Positions 53,613-63,496 of a stretch of DNA of 64,000 nucleotides are shown in pieces. The notes under the pieces are model-generated. The model saw nothing but the letters and a program-made list of their open reading frames with translations. It was not told where the DNA came from and did not search any database. The DNA lies in the NCBI GenBank assembly GCA_031292255.1, contig JARLHN010000031.1, forward strand, positions 49,498 through 113,497, given 5' to 3'. The DNA is from Oryzomonas sp. Lineage in GTDB: Bacteria; Desulfobacterota; Desulfuromonadia; Geobacterales; Pseudopelobacteraceae. The stretch's first letter is position 1; every line of letters begins with the position of its first letter. The position numbers and the translations under genes are program-made.

Positions 53613-54926
53613 ATGTCTTTTGAGACTCTCGGCCTGCGCGCCGAACTGTTGAGCGCAATCGCCTCCCAGGGCTATGCCGCGCCGACCCCCATCCAGGCCG
53701 AGGCGATCCCGGTGATTTTCGAGGGATGCGACCTGCTGGCCGGCGCCCAGACCGGTACCGGCAAGACCGCGGCGTTTGCCCTGCCGATCGTTCAGAGGCT
53801 GGGTGAAAATCCCCCCCGGCAAAAGCGGCGGGCTCCGCGTGCGCTGGTTTTGGTGCCGACCCGAGAACTGGCGGCCCAGGTCAGCGAACAGATGAACAAT
53901 TTCGCCCGGCGCCTGTCGCTGCGCTCCACGATGATCTACGGTGGGGTGACCATCCAGGCGCAGATCGAGCGGTTGCACCGCGGCGTCGATATCGTGGTCG
54001 CGACGCCGGGGCGGTTGCTCGATCATGCGGAGCGGGGCACCGTAAACCTCTCCCGGATCGAATTTTTGGTTCTGGACGAGGCCGACCGCATGCTCGATCT
54101 GGGGTTTATCGACGCAATTAAAAAGGTGGCGGAATATCTGCCGGTCAAGCGCCAGACCCTGCTCTTTTCGGCAACCTATTCCCAGAGCATCAAGCAGCTT
54201 GCCGACGAATTGCTCGATCACCCGCGGCGGATCGAGGTGGCGCGCCGCAATATCGCCGCCGATGCGGTGGCCCAGGCCGTCTATGAGGTGGAGCGAAGCC
54301 GCAAACGGGAAATGATCTCGTTTTTGATCCGCCAGGGGGGGTGGAACCAAGTGCTGGTTTTCGCCCGCACCCGCTACGGAGCGGACAAGTTGGCTGAAGA
54401 GTTGCTCTACGACGGCATCAAGGCTGCCCCCATCCACAGCAACAAGAGCCAGTCCATCCGAACGCGTACCCTGGCGGAATTCAAACGGGGGGAATTGCGC
54501 GTGCTGGTGGCGACCGATGTGGCGGCGCGCGGGCTCGACATCGAGGGCCTGCCGTACGTGGTGAATTACGATCTGCCCCAGGTCCCCGAGGACTATGTGC
54601 ACCGCATCGGTCGAACCGGCAGGGCCGGAGAGGACGGGATCGCCCTCTCGCTCGTCTGCCCGGAAGAAAGACCGCTTTTGGCCGCCGTTGAGAAGTTGCT
54701 CACGTATGCCGTCCCGCGCCGGACGCTTGCGGAATTTCCGCAGGTAGCGGCCAGGCGGAGTGTTCGGGTGAAGGAACTCAAAGAGGCCGCTAAAGCGCCC
54801 AAGACGCGGGGGACACAGGACAAGCAGGCAAAGGTCTCCGCAAAGGGCGCGACCCCTCGGCGGGGAAAGGCCGTGGCCGAGCGGCCCGCACCCAAGACCG
54901 GCCGCCGGGGGAGCAGGATGAAATAG
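53613..54926 (+). CDS. rhlE: DEAD-box ATP-dependent RNA helicase RhlE
   Basis: A 437-residue DEAD-box helicase. All motifs are present: TPIQ (Q motif), AQTGTGKT (I), PTRELAAQ (Ia), LDEADRMLD (II), SAT (III), ATDVAARGLDI (V) and HRIGRTGRAG (VI). The C-terminal 60 residues are Lys/Arg/Ala-rich, typical of RhlE and suited to RNA binding. AAGGAG nine bases upstream fixes the start at 53613. It remodels RNA and probably helps ribosome assembly or growth in the cold. Confidence 0.95.
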   Translation: MSFETLGLRAELLSAIASQGYAAPTPIQAEAIPVIFEGCDLLAGAQTGTGKTAAFALPIVQRLGENPPRQKRRAPRALVLVPTRELAAQVSEQMNNFARRLSLRSTMIYGGVTIQAQIERLHRGVDIVVATPGRLLDHAERGTVNLSRIEFLVLDEADRMLDLGFIDAIKKVAEYLPVKRQTLLFSATYSQSIKQLADELLDHPRRIEVARRNIAADAVAQAVYEVERSRKREMISFLIRQGGWNQVLVFARTRYGADKLAEELLYDGIKAAPIHSNKSQSIRTRTLAEFKRGELRVLVATDVAARGLDIEGLPYVVNYDLPQVPEDYVHRIGRTGRAGEDGIALSLVCPEERPLLAAVEKLLTYAVPRRTLAEFPQVAARRSVRVKELKEAAKAPKTRGTQDKQAKVSAKGATPRRGKAVAERPAPKTGRRGSRMK

Positions 54927-54987
54927 GGGCACTCTCCCGATTAGGGGCATGAGTTTGACCCATATACGGGCTTCATGAGAATAAAGA

Positions 54988-55012
54988 AAGGGCCCACGTC
55001 GTGTGGGCCCTT
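54988..55012. terminator. Bidirectional terminator between rhlE and the aminotransferase gene
   Basis: AAGGGCCCACG pairs with CGTGTGGGCCCTT between two convergent genes. A and T on the outer ends suit termination in both directions. Confidence 0.8.
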
Positions 55013-55046
55013 CATGAATCCAGGAATCGTCAGGCCAAACCCTGAA

Positions 55047-56351
55047 TCAGGACAAGTCCTGGACCCCCTGGTAGATGATGTCGAACAGCTCGGGGATATG
55101 TTGCTCCGCGATGCAGGAGAAGGCGATGCGCAGGTCGGTCTTGGTGATGGAGATGGCGCCGACCCCGTACTTGTCCAGCAGATGGAGACGCAGTTTTTCG
55201 GCATCCACCGTCTTCAGCTTCAGACACATGAAGTAACCCGAGTTGAACGGGTAGTAAGTCCAGGCTGAATCGTATTTGCCGCTGTCGAGGACTTCCTTGG
55301 TTTTCAGGGCGCGCCCCTTCATGACCTGGAACTTTTCCTCCTTCTGTGCCAGGAACTGGGGCGAACGCAGCGCCTCGATGACGAATGTCTGGGAGGGGTG
55401 CGGGCAATTGGAGATACGGGCGCGGATGATCCCCATGGTCTTCTTCTCCAGGGCGGTCATGACCGGCGTGTTTTCGTATTCATTGCCGTCGGCAAAGGTG
55501 ATAAAACCGGTACGGAAGCCCCAGACGAACTCCTCCTTGGTGGCGCCGTCCAGCTTGACGGCAAGGATGCGCGGATGTAGGTTGGACAGCTTGCCGAACA
55601 GGGACTCCTTGAGGCTATCCTCGTAAAAGAGCCCGAAGTAGGCGTCGTCGGTCACGGCAACGATATTGCAACCCGATTCGGCCACCTCCTTGATGGCGGC
55701 CACCAGGGCATCCCCTTCTGCCACGGTCGGGGTGTACCCGCTGGGGTTATTGGGGAAGTTGAGCAGGACAACGGCCTTGCCCTTTTCTTCGGCGCTGTTC
55801 TTCAGGACCGCCTTGAAGGCGTCGATGTCGTAGCCGCCTGCCACGGTGAAGGTCGGGTGTTTCTTGACGATGGCGCCGCTGCAGGTGCCGAAGGTCAGGT
55901 TGTAGTTGCCCCAGAGCATGTCGGGAAGGATCAGATGGTCCCCCTTGTCGATGAACAGGTCGGAGACGATGGAGAGGCCGTGGGTCAGCGCATTGGTAAC
56001 AATGGGATTGCTGAAATGTTTGCCCTGAAGGCTCGGGTTTTCACGCAGTTGTTTCTCCCGCCACAGGGAGCGCAGTTCCGGCTTGCCGGCGGGGGGGGCG
56101 TAGGGGAAGATATCCTTGGGATCAAAGGCGGACAGTTTGTCCTGGATGCACGGCAGGAACATCGGCCCGCCGTTCTCGGTGGCGATGCCGATGGTGGCGT
56201 TGAACTTGTGAGCCTTTTCCTTGGCTTCGGCCGACTGGGTCAGAATGCCCTTGGGGAAGAAGAGGTTCTTACCAAGATCGGACAGCATTTCCAAAACATG
56301 GGGGCTGTGCTGGGCAAGCAGGTCGTTCAGTTCTTGTGCCAATGGGTTCAT
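55047..56351 (-). CDS. PLP-dependent class I/II aminotransferase
   Basis: A 434-residue pyridoxal-phosphate enzyme of fold type I. The PLP-contact region GGPMFLPCIQDKL, NFPNNPSGYTPT, AVTDDAYFGLFYEDS and the catalytic-Lys region VKLDGATKEEFVWGFRTGFI are visible. The start at 56351 follows GGAGGAATCA; a longer frame adds an unlikely extension. It is not close enough to a named family by eye to give a substrate. Single gene between rhlE and yicC. Confidence 0.88.
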   Translation of the reverse strand: MNPLAQELNDLLAQHSPHVLEMLSDLGKNLFFPKGILTQSAEAKEKAHKFNATIGIATENGGPMFLPCIQDKLSAFDPKDIFPYAPPAGKPELRSLWREKQLRENPSLQGKHFSNPIVTNALTHGLSIVSDLFIDKGDHLILPDMLWGNYNLTFGTCSGAIVKKHPTFTVAGGYDIDAFKAVLKNSAEEKGKAVVLLNFPNNPSGYTPTVAEGDALVAAIKEVAESGCNIVAVTDDAYFGLFYEDSLKESLFGKLSNLHPRILAVKLDGATKEEFVWGFRTGFITFADGNEYENTPVMTALEKKTMGIIRARISNCPHPSQTFVIEALRSPQFLAQKEEKFQVMKGRALKTKEVLDSGKYDSAWTYYPFNSGYFMCLKLKTVDAEKLRLHLLDKYGVGAISITKTDLRIAFSCIAEQHIPELFDIIYQGVQDLS

Positions 56352-56544
56352 TGATTCCTCCTGAGCTGATTTGAAAGATTGTCTTATACAACCTGGAAAA
56401 CGCAAAAATTTAATTGAACAGCACCGGTTCCGCTTTGTCAATAGATAATATCGGGAAACGGCGCCGGGTAATCCAGTCGTTGATGAAACGCTTGCGATGA
56501 TGTATGGTTTGAACCAATAACTTTGCTGCGGAACAGGAGTTTCA

Positions 56545-57423
56545 ATGATAAAGAGCATGACCGGATACGGGAAGGGGGAAACGGCCGGCGCCCATGGTAC
56601 CTTCACCGTGGAGATCCGCTCGGTCAACCATCGCTACGGCGAGGTGTCGGTGCGCATGCCGCGCGGTTTCATGGCTTTGGAAAACGAGGTCAAGCGGGCC
56701 GTTTCCGCACTGCTCAAGCGGGGCAAGATCGATGTCTTCGTGCAGTGGGAGGAGGCAATGGCCGGCGAATCGTTGCCCCAGGTTGACATGGTCCTGGCGC
56801 GGGCCTACTTCACGACGTTCAACCACCTGGCCGGCGAGTTGGGGCTCCCGGGCCAGGTGCCGCTCTCCCTGGTTATCGCCCAGAAGGGGGTCCTGCGGGA
56901 AAGCAGCTCGACCCTTGTGGAGGAAGATTGCCGCGATCAACTCATGTCCGCGCTCCAGGCCGCAGTGGCGGCGCTCGATGCCATGCGGACGAGGGAAGGG
57001 GAGGCGCTGGCGGCCGATCTGTCGGCCCGGCGTACCCAGGTGGCGGAATGGGCCGCCCTGATCGGGGAACGGACCCCGGCGGTGGTGGTCGAGTATCGCC
57101 AAAAGTTGAAGGCGCGCCTGGAACAGCTTCTGGAAGGGACGGAACTGGACGAGACCCGTTTGGTCCAGGAGATGGCCCTGATGGCCGACCGGTGCGACGT
57201 GACCGAAGAACTGGTGCGGCTTGCCAGCCATTTTATCCAATTCGACGAGGCATTGCGCCTGCCGGAGCCGGTGGGGCGCAAGCTGGACTTCCTGATGCAG
57301 GAGATGAACCGCGAGGTCAACACCATTGGCTCCAAATCCAGCGATGCCGAGATCACCACGCTTGTCATCCGGATCAAGGCCGAGATGGAGAAGATGCGCG
57401 AGCAGGTGCAGAATATCGAATAA
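56545..57423 (+). CDS. yicC: YicC-family endoribonuclease-like protein
   Basis: A 292-residue protein with the family start MIKSMTGYGKGE and the conserved SVNHRYGEVSVRMPRGFMALE. The C-terminus has DFLMQEMNREVNTIGSKSSD, the most conserved part of YicC. Members have ribonuclease activity on some RNAs. It precedes gmk, rpoZ and rel in the common order, without the remA gene often found between yicC and gmk. Confidence 0.95.
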   Translation: MIKSMTGYGKGETAGAHGTFTVEIRSVNHRYGEVSVRMPRGFMALENEVKRAVSALLKRGKIDVFVQWEEAMAGESLPQVDMVLARAYFTTFNHLAGELGLPGQVPLSLVIAQKGVLRESSSTLVEEDCRDQLMSALQAAVAALDAMRTREGEALAADLSARRTQVAEWAALIGERTPAVVVEYRQKLKARLEQLLEGTELDETRLVQEMALMADRCDVTEELVRLASHFIQFDEALRLPEPVGRKLDFLMQEMNREVNTIGSKSSDAEITTLVIRIKAEMEKMREQVQNIE

Positions 57424-57525
57424 CGCGTGAATCATGAGGGTGAAATGGGCGGACCTGTCGGGCGGAACTTTCCTTTTGCCGCTGTTCTGTGCTACCCTGT
57501 GTAAAATACCTGTGAAGGACGTTCC

Positions 57526-58134
57526 ATGAAACGCGAAGGCTTGATCATGATCATCTCGGCCCCCTCCGGGGCCGGCAAGACCTCCCTCTGCAACGCACTT
57601 TTGCAACGTTTTCCGGCCATGAAAGAGTCGGTCAGTTACACGACCCGGCCACCGCGGGCAGGGGAGGTGGACGGCCAGGACTACTTCTTCGTATCCCGGC
57701 CGGAATTCGAACGCATGGTGGCCGAGGACGCCTTTGCCGAATGGGCCGAGGTGCACGGCAACCTGTACGGGACGGCATTGAAGACCCTGGAGGAAGCCCG
57801 TCGCAACGGCGTCGACCTGGTGCTGGATATCGATTGCCAGGGGGCGATGATCATGAAGGAACGCCTTGACGGCGGTGTGTTTGTGTTTATCCTGCCTCCC
57901 AGCATGGAAGAGTTGCGCCATCGCCTGGAAAGCCGTTCGTCGGATGCCAGGGAGGTAATCGAGCGCCGTATCGTGCGGGCCGCAGACGAGATCAAGGAGT
58001 GCCGCTGGTACGATTACATCGTCATCAACGATAGTTTGCTGGAAGCTGCCGAGGAATTGTCGGCCATCGTGCTGGCGCAACGCCGCCGCACCTCCCGGAT
58101 GCTGGAACAGGTGGCGAAATTGTTTGATATTTGA
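57526..58134 (+). CDS. gmk: Guanylate kinase
   Basis: A 202-residue kinase that makes GDP from GMP. The P-loop APSGAGKTSLC is near residues 8-18. The GMP-binding SYTTRPPRAGEVDGQDYFFV and Y81-region EVHGNLYGTALKTLEEA are present, as is the lid. 55 bases before rpoZ on the same strand. The pairing ties GTP supply to the downstream rel gene. Confidence 0.97.
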   Translation: MKREGLIMIISAPSGAGKTSLCNALLQRFPAMKESVSYTTRPPRAGEVDGQDYFFVSRPEFERMVAEDAFAEWAEVHGNLYGTALKTLEEARRNGVDLVLDIDCQGAMIMKERLDGGVFVFILPPSMEELRHRLESRSSDAREVIERRIVRAADEIKECRWYDYIVINDSLLEAAEELSAIVLAQRRRTSRMLEQVAKLFDI

Positions 58135-58189
58135 TGTAAAATAAGGTAAGAATACGGTCCATTTTATCGGTTGCAGGAAGGAGTAACAT

Positions 58190-58399
58190 ATGGCACGGGT
58201 AACAGTTGAAGATTGCCTCGAAAAGGTGGATAATCGTTTTCTCCTGGTCATGCTGGCCTCAAAGCGGGTCAAGCAGCTCTACAAGGGGGCTCATCCGCTG
58301 ATTGACCCGAAGAACAATCGTCTGGTGGTGACCGCGTTGCGCGAGATAGCCGCCGGAAAAGTCAGTTTTGAAATCAACAAGAAACAGCAGGCCCGCTAG
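58190..58399 (+). CDS. rpoZ: RNA polymerase omega subunit
   Basis: A 69-residue protein with the omega core: [20 protein letters not shown], then [10 protein letters not shown] and a helix with [14 protein letters not shown]. It binds the beta' subunit and is part of the ppGpp site. AGGAG eight bases upstream. It lies between gmk and rel in the usual order. Confidence 0.96.
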   Translation: MARVTVEDCLEKVDNRFLLVMLASKRVKQLYKGAHPLIDPKNNRLVVTALREIAAGKVSFEINKKQQAR

Positions 58400-58504
58400 G
58401 CAACCTGAACCGGGGTGAAATCGCACATGGAGCGGTTTCACCTTTTTTCTATCCATTTCCCCACACTATCCACCCATTTTTGTCCCGCGAGTAGATGACG
58501 GCGC

Positions 58505-60655
58505 ATGATCAGGCTTAACGATATCATCGACAAGGTAACGGCGTATAACCCGACGGCTGATCTCAATATCATCCGCAAGGCCTACGTTTACTGTGCCAAG
58601 GTGCATCAGGGGCAAACACGCCTGTCGGGGGAGCCGTACATCATCCATCCCATGGAGGTGGCCGGCCTGCTGGCGGAGTTGCGTCTGGACGTTCCCAGTA
58701 TCGTCACGGGGTTCCTTCACGATACCATCGAAGACACCTTGACGACCTACGACGAACTGGTGGAGATGTTCGGGGAAGAGGTGGCCCAGTTGGTGGACGG
58801 GGTCACCAAGATCAGCAAGATTCACTTCAAGACCAAGCAGGAAAGCCAGGCTGAAAATTTTCGCAAGATGCTCCTGGCCATGGCCAACGACATCCGCGTC
58901 ATCCTGGTCAAGCTGGCCGACCGCCTGCATAATATGCGCACCCTGGAGTTTCAGCCCGAGACCAAGCAGCGCACCATAGCCCAGGAGACGATGGACATCT
59001 ACGCGCCCATCGCCAATCGCCTGGGGATATCCTGGGTCAAGGTGGAACTGGAAGACCTGTCGTTCCGCTATCTCAATCCCGAGGTCTACTTTGATCTGGC
59101 CCGCAAGGTCTCACTGAAGAAGAAGGAACGGCTGGCATACGTGGAGGAGGCCAAGTCGATCATCTCGGAAAAACTGGCCTTCCAAGGGATCCAGGGCGAG
59201 GTCTCCGGTCGCAGTAAGCATCTCTACTCCATCTACCGCAAGATGGAGAAACGCAATGTGGAATTCGAAGAGATCTACGACCTGCTGGCCATTCGCATCC
59301 TGGTGGAGGACGTGCGGGAATGCTATGAGGTGCTGGGGGTGATCCATTCGGCCTGGAAGCCGATTCCCGGGCGTTTCAAGGACTACATCGCCATGCCCAA
59401 GGGGAACATGTACCAGTCGTTGCACACGACGGTCATCGGCCCCCACGGCGACAGGATGGAGGTGCAGATCCGCACTCACGAGATGCATCGTGTGGCCGAT
59501 GCCGGCATCGCGGCCCACTGGAAATACAAGGAGGGCAAGGGGTACGACGAGAAGGAGGTCAAGCGCTTCGCCTGGCTGCGGCAACTGCTGGAATGGCAGC
59601 AGGAACTCCAGGATTCCAAGGAATTCATGGATTCGGTCAAGGTTGATCTCTTCCCCGAGGAGGTCTACGTCTTTACCCCCAAGGGGGACGTGAAGGGTTT
59701 CCCCAAAGGCTCCACGCCGATCGATTTCGCCTACAGCGTGCACAGTGACGTGGGGCATCGCTGCGTGGGCGCCAAGGTTAACGGCAAGCTGGTGCCGCTC
59801 AAGTACGAGCTGAAAAACGGCGATATCGTCGAGGTCATCACCTCGCCCCACCACACACCGAGCAAGGACTGGCTCAAGATCGTCCATAGCTCACGGGCCC
59901 GCAACCGGATACGCTCCTGGATCAAGATCGAGGAGCGCAAGCGGAGCATCGTGCTGGGACGTGAGATCTGTGAAAAGGATTTTCGTAAATATTCCATAAA
60001 CCTGCAGAAGATTCAGAAAGCCGGCGATTTCAAGAAGATCGCCGGGGAGTTCGGTTTTGCCGGGGACGACGACCTTTTGGCGGCGGTAGGCTACGGCAAG
60101 ATTTCCAGCGGCCAGATCATCGGCAAACTCGTGCCCGCCGAAAAACTTCATGAACGGGCCGAACGCAAGGAATCGCGTCTCTCGGCGGTCATCAACAAGC
60201 TCAAGGGCAAGACGTCCAGTGCGGTGGAAATCAGCGGCGTCGATGACGTCCTGGTCCGCTTCGCCAGGTGCTGCAATCCGGTGCCGGGAGACGAGATCAT
60301 CGGTTTCATCACCCGCGGCAAGGGGGTCGCGATCCACACCGCCGACTGCAAGTTCGCCCTGGAGAGCGATCCGGAGCGGCAGATCGATGTGGCTTGGAAC
60401 AAGATCAAGACCGCGACCCTGCCGGTCAAGATCAAGGTCATCTGTCATGACGTCAAGGGCATCCTGGCGAACATTACCATGGCCATCACCAACTGCGAGG
60501 CCAATATCGCAAGCGCCCAGATCCAGAGCACCATCGACCAGCGCGGAGAAAATACCTTTGAGGTGAATGTCAGCGACCTGACGCACCTGCGGAAGGTGAT
60601 GAACGCCATCATGAAGGTCAAGGGAGTCATCAAAGTGGAGAGGTTAAAGCAATGA
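58505..60655 (+). CDS. rel: (p)ppGpp synthetase/hydrolase, RelA/SpoT family
   Basis: A 716-residue Rel enzyme. The HD hydrolase domain has YIIHPMEVA and HDTIEDTL (metal-binding residues intact). The synthetase domain has RILVEDVRECYEVLG and KDYIAMPKGNMYQSLHTTV. TGS (VFTPKGDVKGFPKGSTPIDF) and the C-terminal zinc/ACT regions (FARCCNPVPGDEIIGF near 588, then ACT) follow. Both activities appear complete, so it is a bifunctional Rel. The stop overlaps ridA by four bases. Confidence 0.97.
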   Translation: MIRLNDIIDKVTAYNPTADLNIIRKAYVYCAKVHQGQTRLSGEPYIIHPMEVAGLLAELRLDVPSIVTGFLHDTIEDTLTTYDELVEMFGEEVAQLVDGVTKISKIHFKTKQESQAENFRKMLLAMANDIRVILVKLADRLHNMRTLEFQPETKQRTIAQETMDIYAPIANRLGISWVKVELEDLSFRYLNPEVYFDLARKVSLKKKERLAYVEEAKSIISEKLAFQGIQGEVSGRSKHLYSIYRKMEKRNVEFEEIYDLLAIRILVEDVRECYEVLGVIHSAWKPIPGRFKDYIAMPKGNMYQSLHTTVIGPHGDRMEVQIRTHEMHRVADAGIAAHWKYKEGKGYDEKEVKRFAWLRQLLEWQQELQDSKEFMDSVKVDLFPEEVYVFTPKGDVKGFPKGSTPIDFAYSVHSDVGHRCVGAKVNGKLVPLKYELKNGDIVEVITSPHHTPSKDWLKIVHSSRARNRIRSWIKIEERKRSIVLGREICEKDFRKYSINLQKIQKAGDFKKIAGEFGFAGDDDLLAAVGYGKISSGQIIGKLVPAEKLHERAERKESRLSAVINKLKGKTSSAVEISGVDDVLVRFARCCNPVPGDEIIGFITRGKGVAIHTADCKFALESDPERQIDVAWNKIKTATLPVKIKVICHDVKGILANITMAITNCEANIASAQIQSTIDQRGENTFEVNVSDLTHLRKVMNAIMKVKGVIKVERLKQ

Positions 60656-61032
60656 CATGTGAAACGATTGCGACAGATGCGGCCCCGGCAGCGATCGGGC
60701 CGTATGCTCAGGCCGTCAAGGCCAATGGAATGCTCTTCTGTTCCGGCCAGATCGCCCTTGATCCGGCAACCGGCGAGTTGGTGGCCGGGGGGGTGGCGGC
60801 ACAGACCGAACGGGTGATGGAGAATATTGCCGCGGTACTGGCGGCTGCCGGCACGGGGGTTGGTCAGGTGGTCAAGACGACCATCTTCCTGACGGATATG
60901 GGGGATTTTGGCGCGGTGAACGAAATCTACGGCCGCTGTTTCGCTGATCACAAGCCGGCCCGTTCGACCGTGGCGGTCCGGAGCCTGCCACGCGGGGCCC
61001 TGGTTGAGATCGAGGTCGTCGCCCTGGCATGA
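60652..61032 (+). CDS. ridA: RidA-family reactive intermediate deaminase
   Basis: A 126-residue trimeric protein that hydrolyses reactive enamine/imine intermediates. It has the conserved IGPYAQAVKANGMLFCSGQI, ATGELVAGG and the C-terminal PARSTVAVRSLPRGALVEIE, including the substrate-binding Arg. The start overlaps the rel stop by four bases. Confidence 0.95.
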   Translation: MTCETIATDAAPAAIGPYAQAVKANGMLFCSGQIALDPATGELVAGGVAAQTERVMENIAAVLAAAGTGVGQVVKTTIFLTDMGDFGAVNEIYGRCFADHKPARSTVAVRSLPRGALVEIEVVALA

Positions 61033-61078
61033 CGCCCGGAATGCCGGGGTATTCCGCCACTGGCCCGAAAACGACAAA

Positions 61079-61108
61079 AAGCCGCGGACACTTTGTGTGC
61101 CACGGCTT
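61079..61108. terminator. Bidirectional terminator between ridA and rpmB
   Basis: AAAGCCGCGG and CCACGGCTTC pair, with A-runs and T on the outer sides, between the convergent ridA and rpmB genes. Confidence 0.7.
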
Positions 61109-61148
61109 CAAATCGCAGGTTGATCAGGCGGCTTACGTGCCGCGGCGA

Positions 61149-61340
61149 TTAGAGCGCTTTGGTGATAAAGCCAGAACGGATGCAGCGGGTGCAAACCTTG
61201 ATGGTTGCGACCGTGCCGTTTTTGATGGTTTTGACCTTCTGGATATTCGGGTGCCAGACGGTACGAGTTTTGTTGTTGGCATGGCTCACGTTGTTGCCGA
61301 AGCTGGGACCTTTTCCGCAGACTGCACATTTTCTTGACAT
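61149..61340 (-). CDS. rpmB: 50S ribosomal protein L28
   Basis: A 63-residue L28 with [20 protein letters not shown] and the C-terminal [16 protein letters not shown]. The two CxxC pairs make it a zinc-ribbon (C+) form. GGAGG upstream of the start. Single gene, not next to rpmG. Confidence 0.95.
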   Translation of the reverse strand: MSRKCAVCGKGPSFGNNVSHANNKTRTVWHPNIQKVKTIKNGTVATIKVCTRCIRSGFITKAL

Positions 61341-61422
61341 ATGATTATGACCTCCATAAATTACTGAAAAGAAGTTTTTAGCAGATTAATTGGCCGGTTG
61401 CAAGGGAAAAATTGGGTTATAT

Positions 61423-62037
61423 ATGAATATCGTCAAGGCCTTCATAACTCTCGTCATTATCCTGCTCATTGTTGTTGCGGTCCTGTTCATCGACTTTACC
61501 TACAAGACCTTTTCCTATCGGCAGCGTCCGGTCAAGGCCGATGCCATCGTGGTACTGGCCGGCGGCAAGGGACGGATCGAGGAAGGGGTGCGGCTGTACC
61601 GGGAGCAGCGGAGCAGCCATCTTTTCCTGATCGGAGTCGATCCATCCGTTCGCAAAAGGGACCTGTACCGTCCCCAGACCGGCGACCCTTCATCCGAAGG
61701 GGTGGTGCTGGAAAAGACCTCCCGCAACACCCTGGAAAACGCCATCTATGGCCGTGAAGTCATCATGCGTGCCGACGTCCGCTCGATCATTCTGATAACC
61801 TCGCGCTACCACATGAAGCGTGCCGCGATCCTGTTCCGCAACGCGTTGCCCAAGGATGTGGCCATCTACCCCTATCCGGTGGACAGCAAAAACCTCAAGG
61901 AGGCCTGGTGGAGCCACGGCGGCAGCTTTCACCTGCTGTTCAGCGAATTCTACAAATACTGCATGTTTCGCTTCTTTTTCCTGCTGGCGCCCGGTGAACT
62001 GCGCGACGGTATCCTGCCTGTACCTTCCAGCGGCTGA
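61423..62037 (+). CDS. YdcF/ElyC-type DUF218 envelope protein
   Basis: A 204-residue protein with one N-terminal transmembrane helix (about 5-25) and a DUF218 domain. It has ADAIVVLAGGKGRIEEGVRLY near 45, the KTSRNTLENA motif near 107, LITSRYHMKRA near 127 and a C-terminal helical part. The family acts in envelope polysaccharide or vancomycin-related processes; the exact role is unknown. No strong ribosome-binding site before ATG 61423. Confidence 0.88.
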   Translation: MNIVKAFITLVIILLIVVAVLFIDFTYKTFSYRQRPVKADAIVVLAGGKGRIEEGVRLYREQRSSHLFLIGVDPSVRKRDLYRPQTGDPSSEGVVLEKTSRNTLENAIYGREVIMRADVRSIILITSRYHMKRAAILFRNALPKDVAIYPYPVDSKNLKEAWWSHGGSFHLLFSEFYKYCMFRFFFLLAPGELRDGILPVPSSG

Positions 62038-62110
62038 GGCTCTTCCCTATTTGCGGAATTTCTGATAGATTCGAATATCACTCAAGCCGAAGTCCGAAAG
62101 GAATCATTAC

Positions 62111-63496
62111 ATGCGTTACCTCAGCACGCGCGGCGGCATTCAGCCGATTCCCTTCAAGGATGCCGTCATGATGGGGTTGGCCACCGATGGCGGCCTGCTC
62201 CTGCCCGAATCCTACCCCCCCGTCACCCCGGAACAGCTCAGCGCCTGGCGGCGGCTTTCCTACCCGGAGCTGGCCTTCGAGATCATCTCGCGTTTTGTGG
62301 ACGATATCCCGGCCGCCGACCTGAAGGCGCTGATCGACCGTTCCTACTCGACCTTCACTCACCCCGAAGTGACGCCGGTGGTCAGGCAGAACGGCGTCTA
62401 CATCCTTGAGCTGTTCCACGGCGAGACCCTGGCCTTCAAGGACGTCGCCCTGCAGTTTTTGGGCAACCTGTTCGAATATATCCTGGCCGAGCGGGGACAG
62501 CACCTGAACATAGTCGGCGCAACCTCGGGCGATACCGGCAGCGCCGCCATCCATGGCGTGCGTGGCAAGAAGGGGATCAACATCTTCATCCTGCACCCAC
62601 ACGGCAAGACCTCGCCGGTGCAGGCCTTGCAGATGACCACCGTCACCGATGCCAATGTCCATAACATCGCCATACGCGGCACCTTTGACGACTGCCAGGA
62701 CATGGTCAAGGCGCTCTTCAACGACCTGGAGTTCAAGGAAAAGTACGCCCTCGGCGCGGTCAACTCCATCAACTGGGCGCGGGTACTGGCCCAGGTGGTC
62801 TACTACTTCTACGCCTGGCTGCGGGTAACGGACGAGGGCTCCGCCCCGGTCTACTTCTCGGTCCCCACCGGCAATTTCGGCGACATCTTTGCCGGCTACG
62901 TGGCCAAGCGCATGGGGCTGCCCATGGAAAAGCTTCTGCTGGCCACCAACGAAAACAACATCCTGACCCGCTTCGTCAGCCAGGGCGATTACTCCTTGGC
63001 CGGCGTGGTCGCCACCCTGTCGCCTTCCATGGACATCCAGGTGGCTTCCAACTTCGAGCGCTACCTGTTCCACCTTTTCGGTGAAGACCCGGGCCGGGTG
63101 CGGGCGGCCTTTGCCGAGCTGAAGGCAAAGGGGCGGATCACGTTCGGCAACGCCGAGATGGAACAGGTTCGTCGCGACTTCTGCTCAGCCTCGGTGGATG
63201 AGGCGCAGACCTTGGATACCATCGGCCGTTTCCACAAGGAGACCGGCTACCTGCTCGACCCCCATACCGCGGTCGGCGTGCACGCCGCTCTGGGGCAGCT
63301 TCCCGGCGATGCCCTTCGCGTATGTCTTGCCACGGCCCACCCGGCCAAGTTCGGTGCGGCGGTGGAAAAGGCCATCGGTGTACCGGCTCCGGTTCCGCCC
63401 GCCGTTGCCGCCCTGGAAGGGATGCCGACACGCTGCAAGGTGATGGATGCCGATCTGGCCGCAGTCCGTGCATACATTGTGGCTACCATCGGATGA
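62111..63496 (+). CDS. thrC: Threonine synthase
   Basis: A 461-residue PLP enzyme making threonine from O-phosphohomoserine. MRYLSTRGG is the family start, with the PLP Lys in LAFKDVALQFLGN near 115. The ATSGDTGSAAIHG phosphate loop is near 138, SINWARVLAQVVYYFYAW follows and FSVPTGNFGDIFAGY is near 252. AAAGGA lies upstream. Full length. Confidence 0.97.
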   Translation: MRYLSTRGGIQPIPFKDAVMMGLATDGGLLLPESYPPVTPEQLSAWRRLSYPELAFEIISRFVDDIPAADLKALIDRSYSTFTHPEVTPVVRQNGVYILELFHGETLAFKDVALQFLGNLFEYILAERGQHLNIVGATSGDTGSAAIHGVRGKKGINIFILHPHGKTSPVQALQMTTVTDANVHNIAIRGTFDDCQDMVKALFNDLEFKEKYALGAVNSINWARVLAQVVYYFYAWLRVTDEGSAPVYFSVPTGNFGDIFAGYVAKRMGLPMEKLLLATNENNILTRFVSQGDYSLAGVVATLSPSMDIQVASNFERYLFHLFGEDPGRVRAAFAELKAKGRITFGNAEMEQVRRDFCSASVDEAQTLDTIGRFHKETGYLLDPHTAVGVHAALGQLPGDALRVCLATAHPAKFGAAVEKAIGVPAPVPPAVAALEGMPTRCKVMDADLAAVRAYIVATIG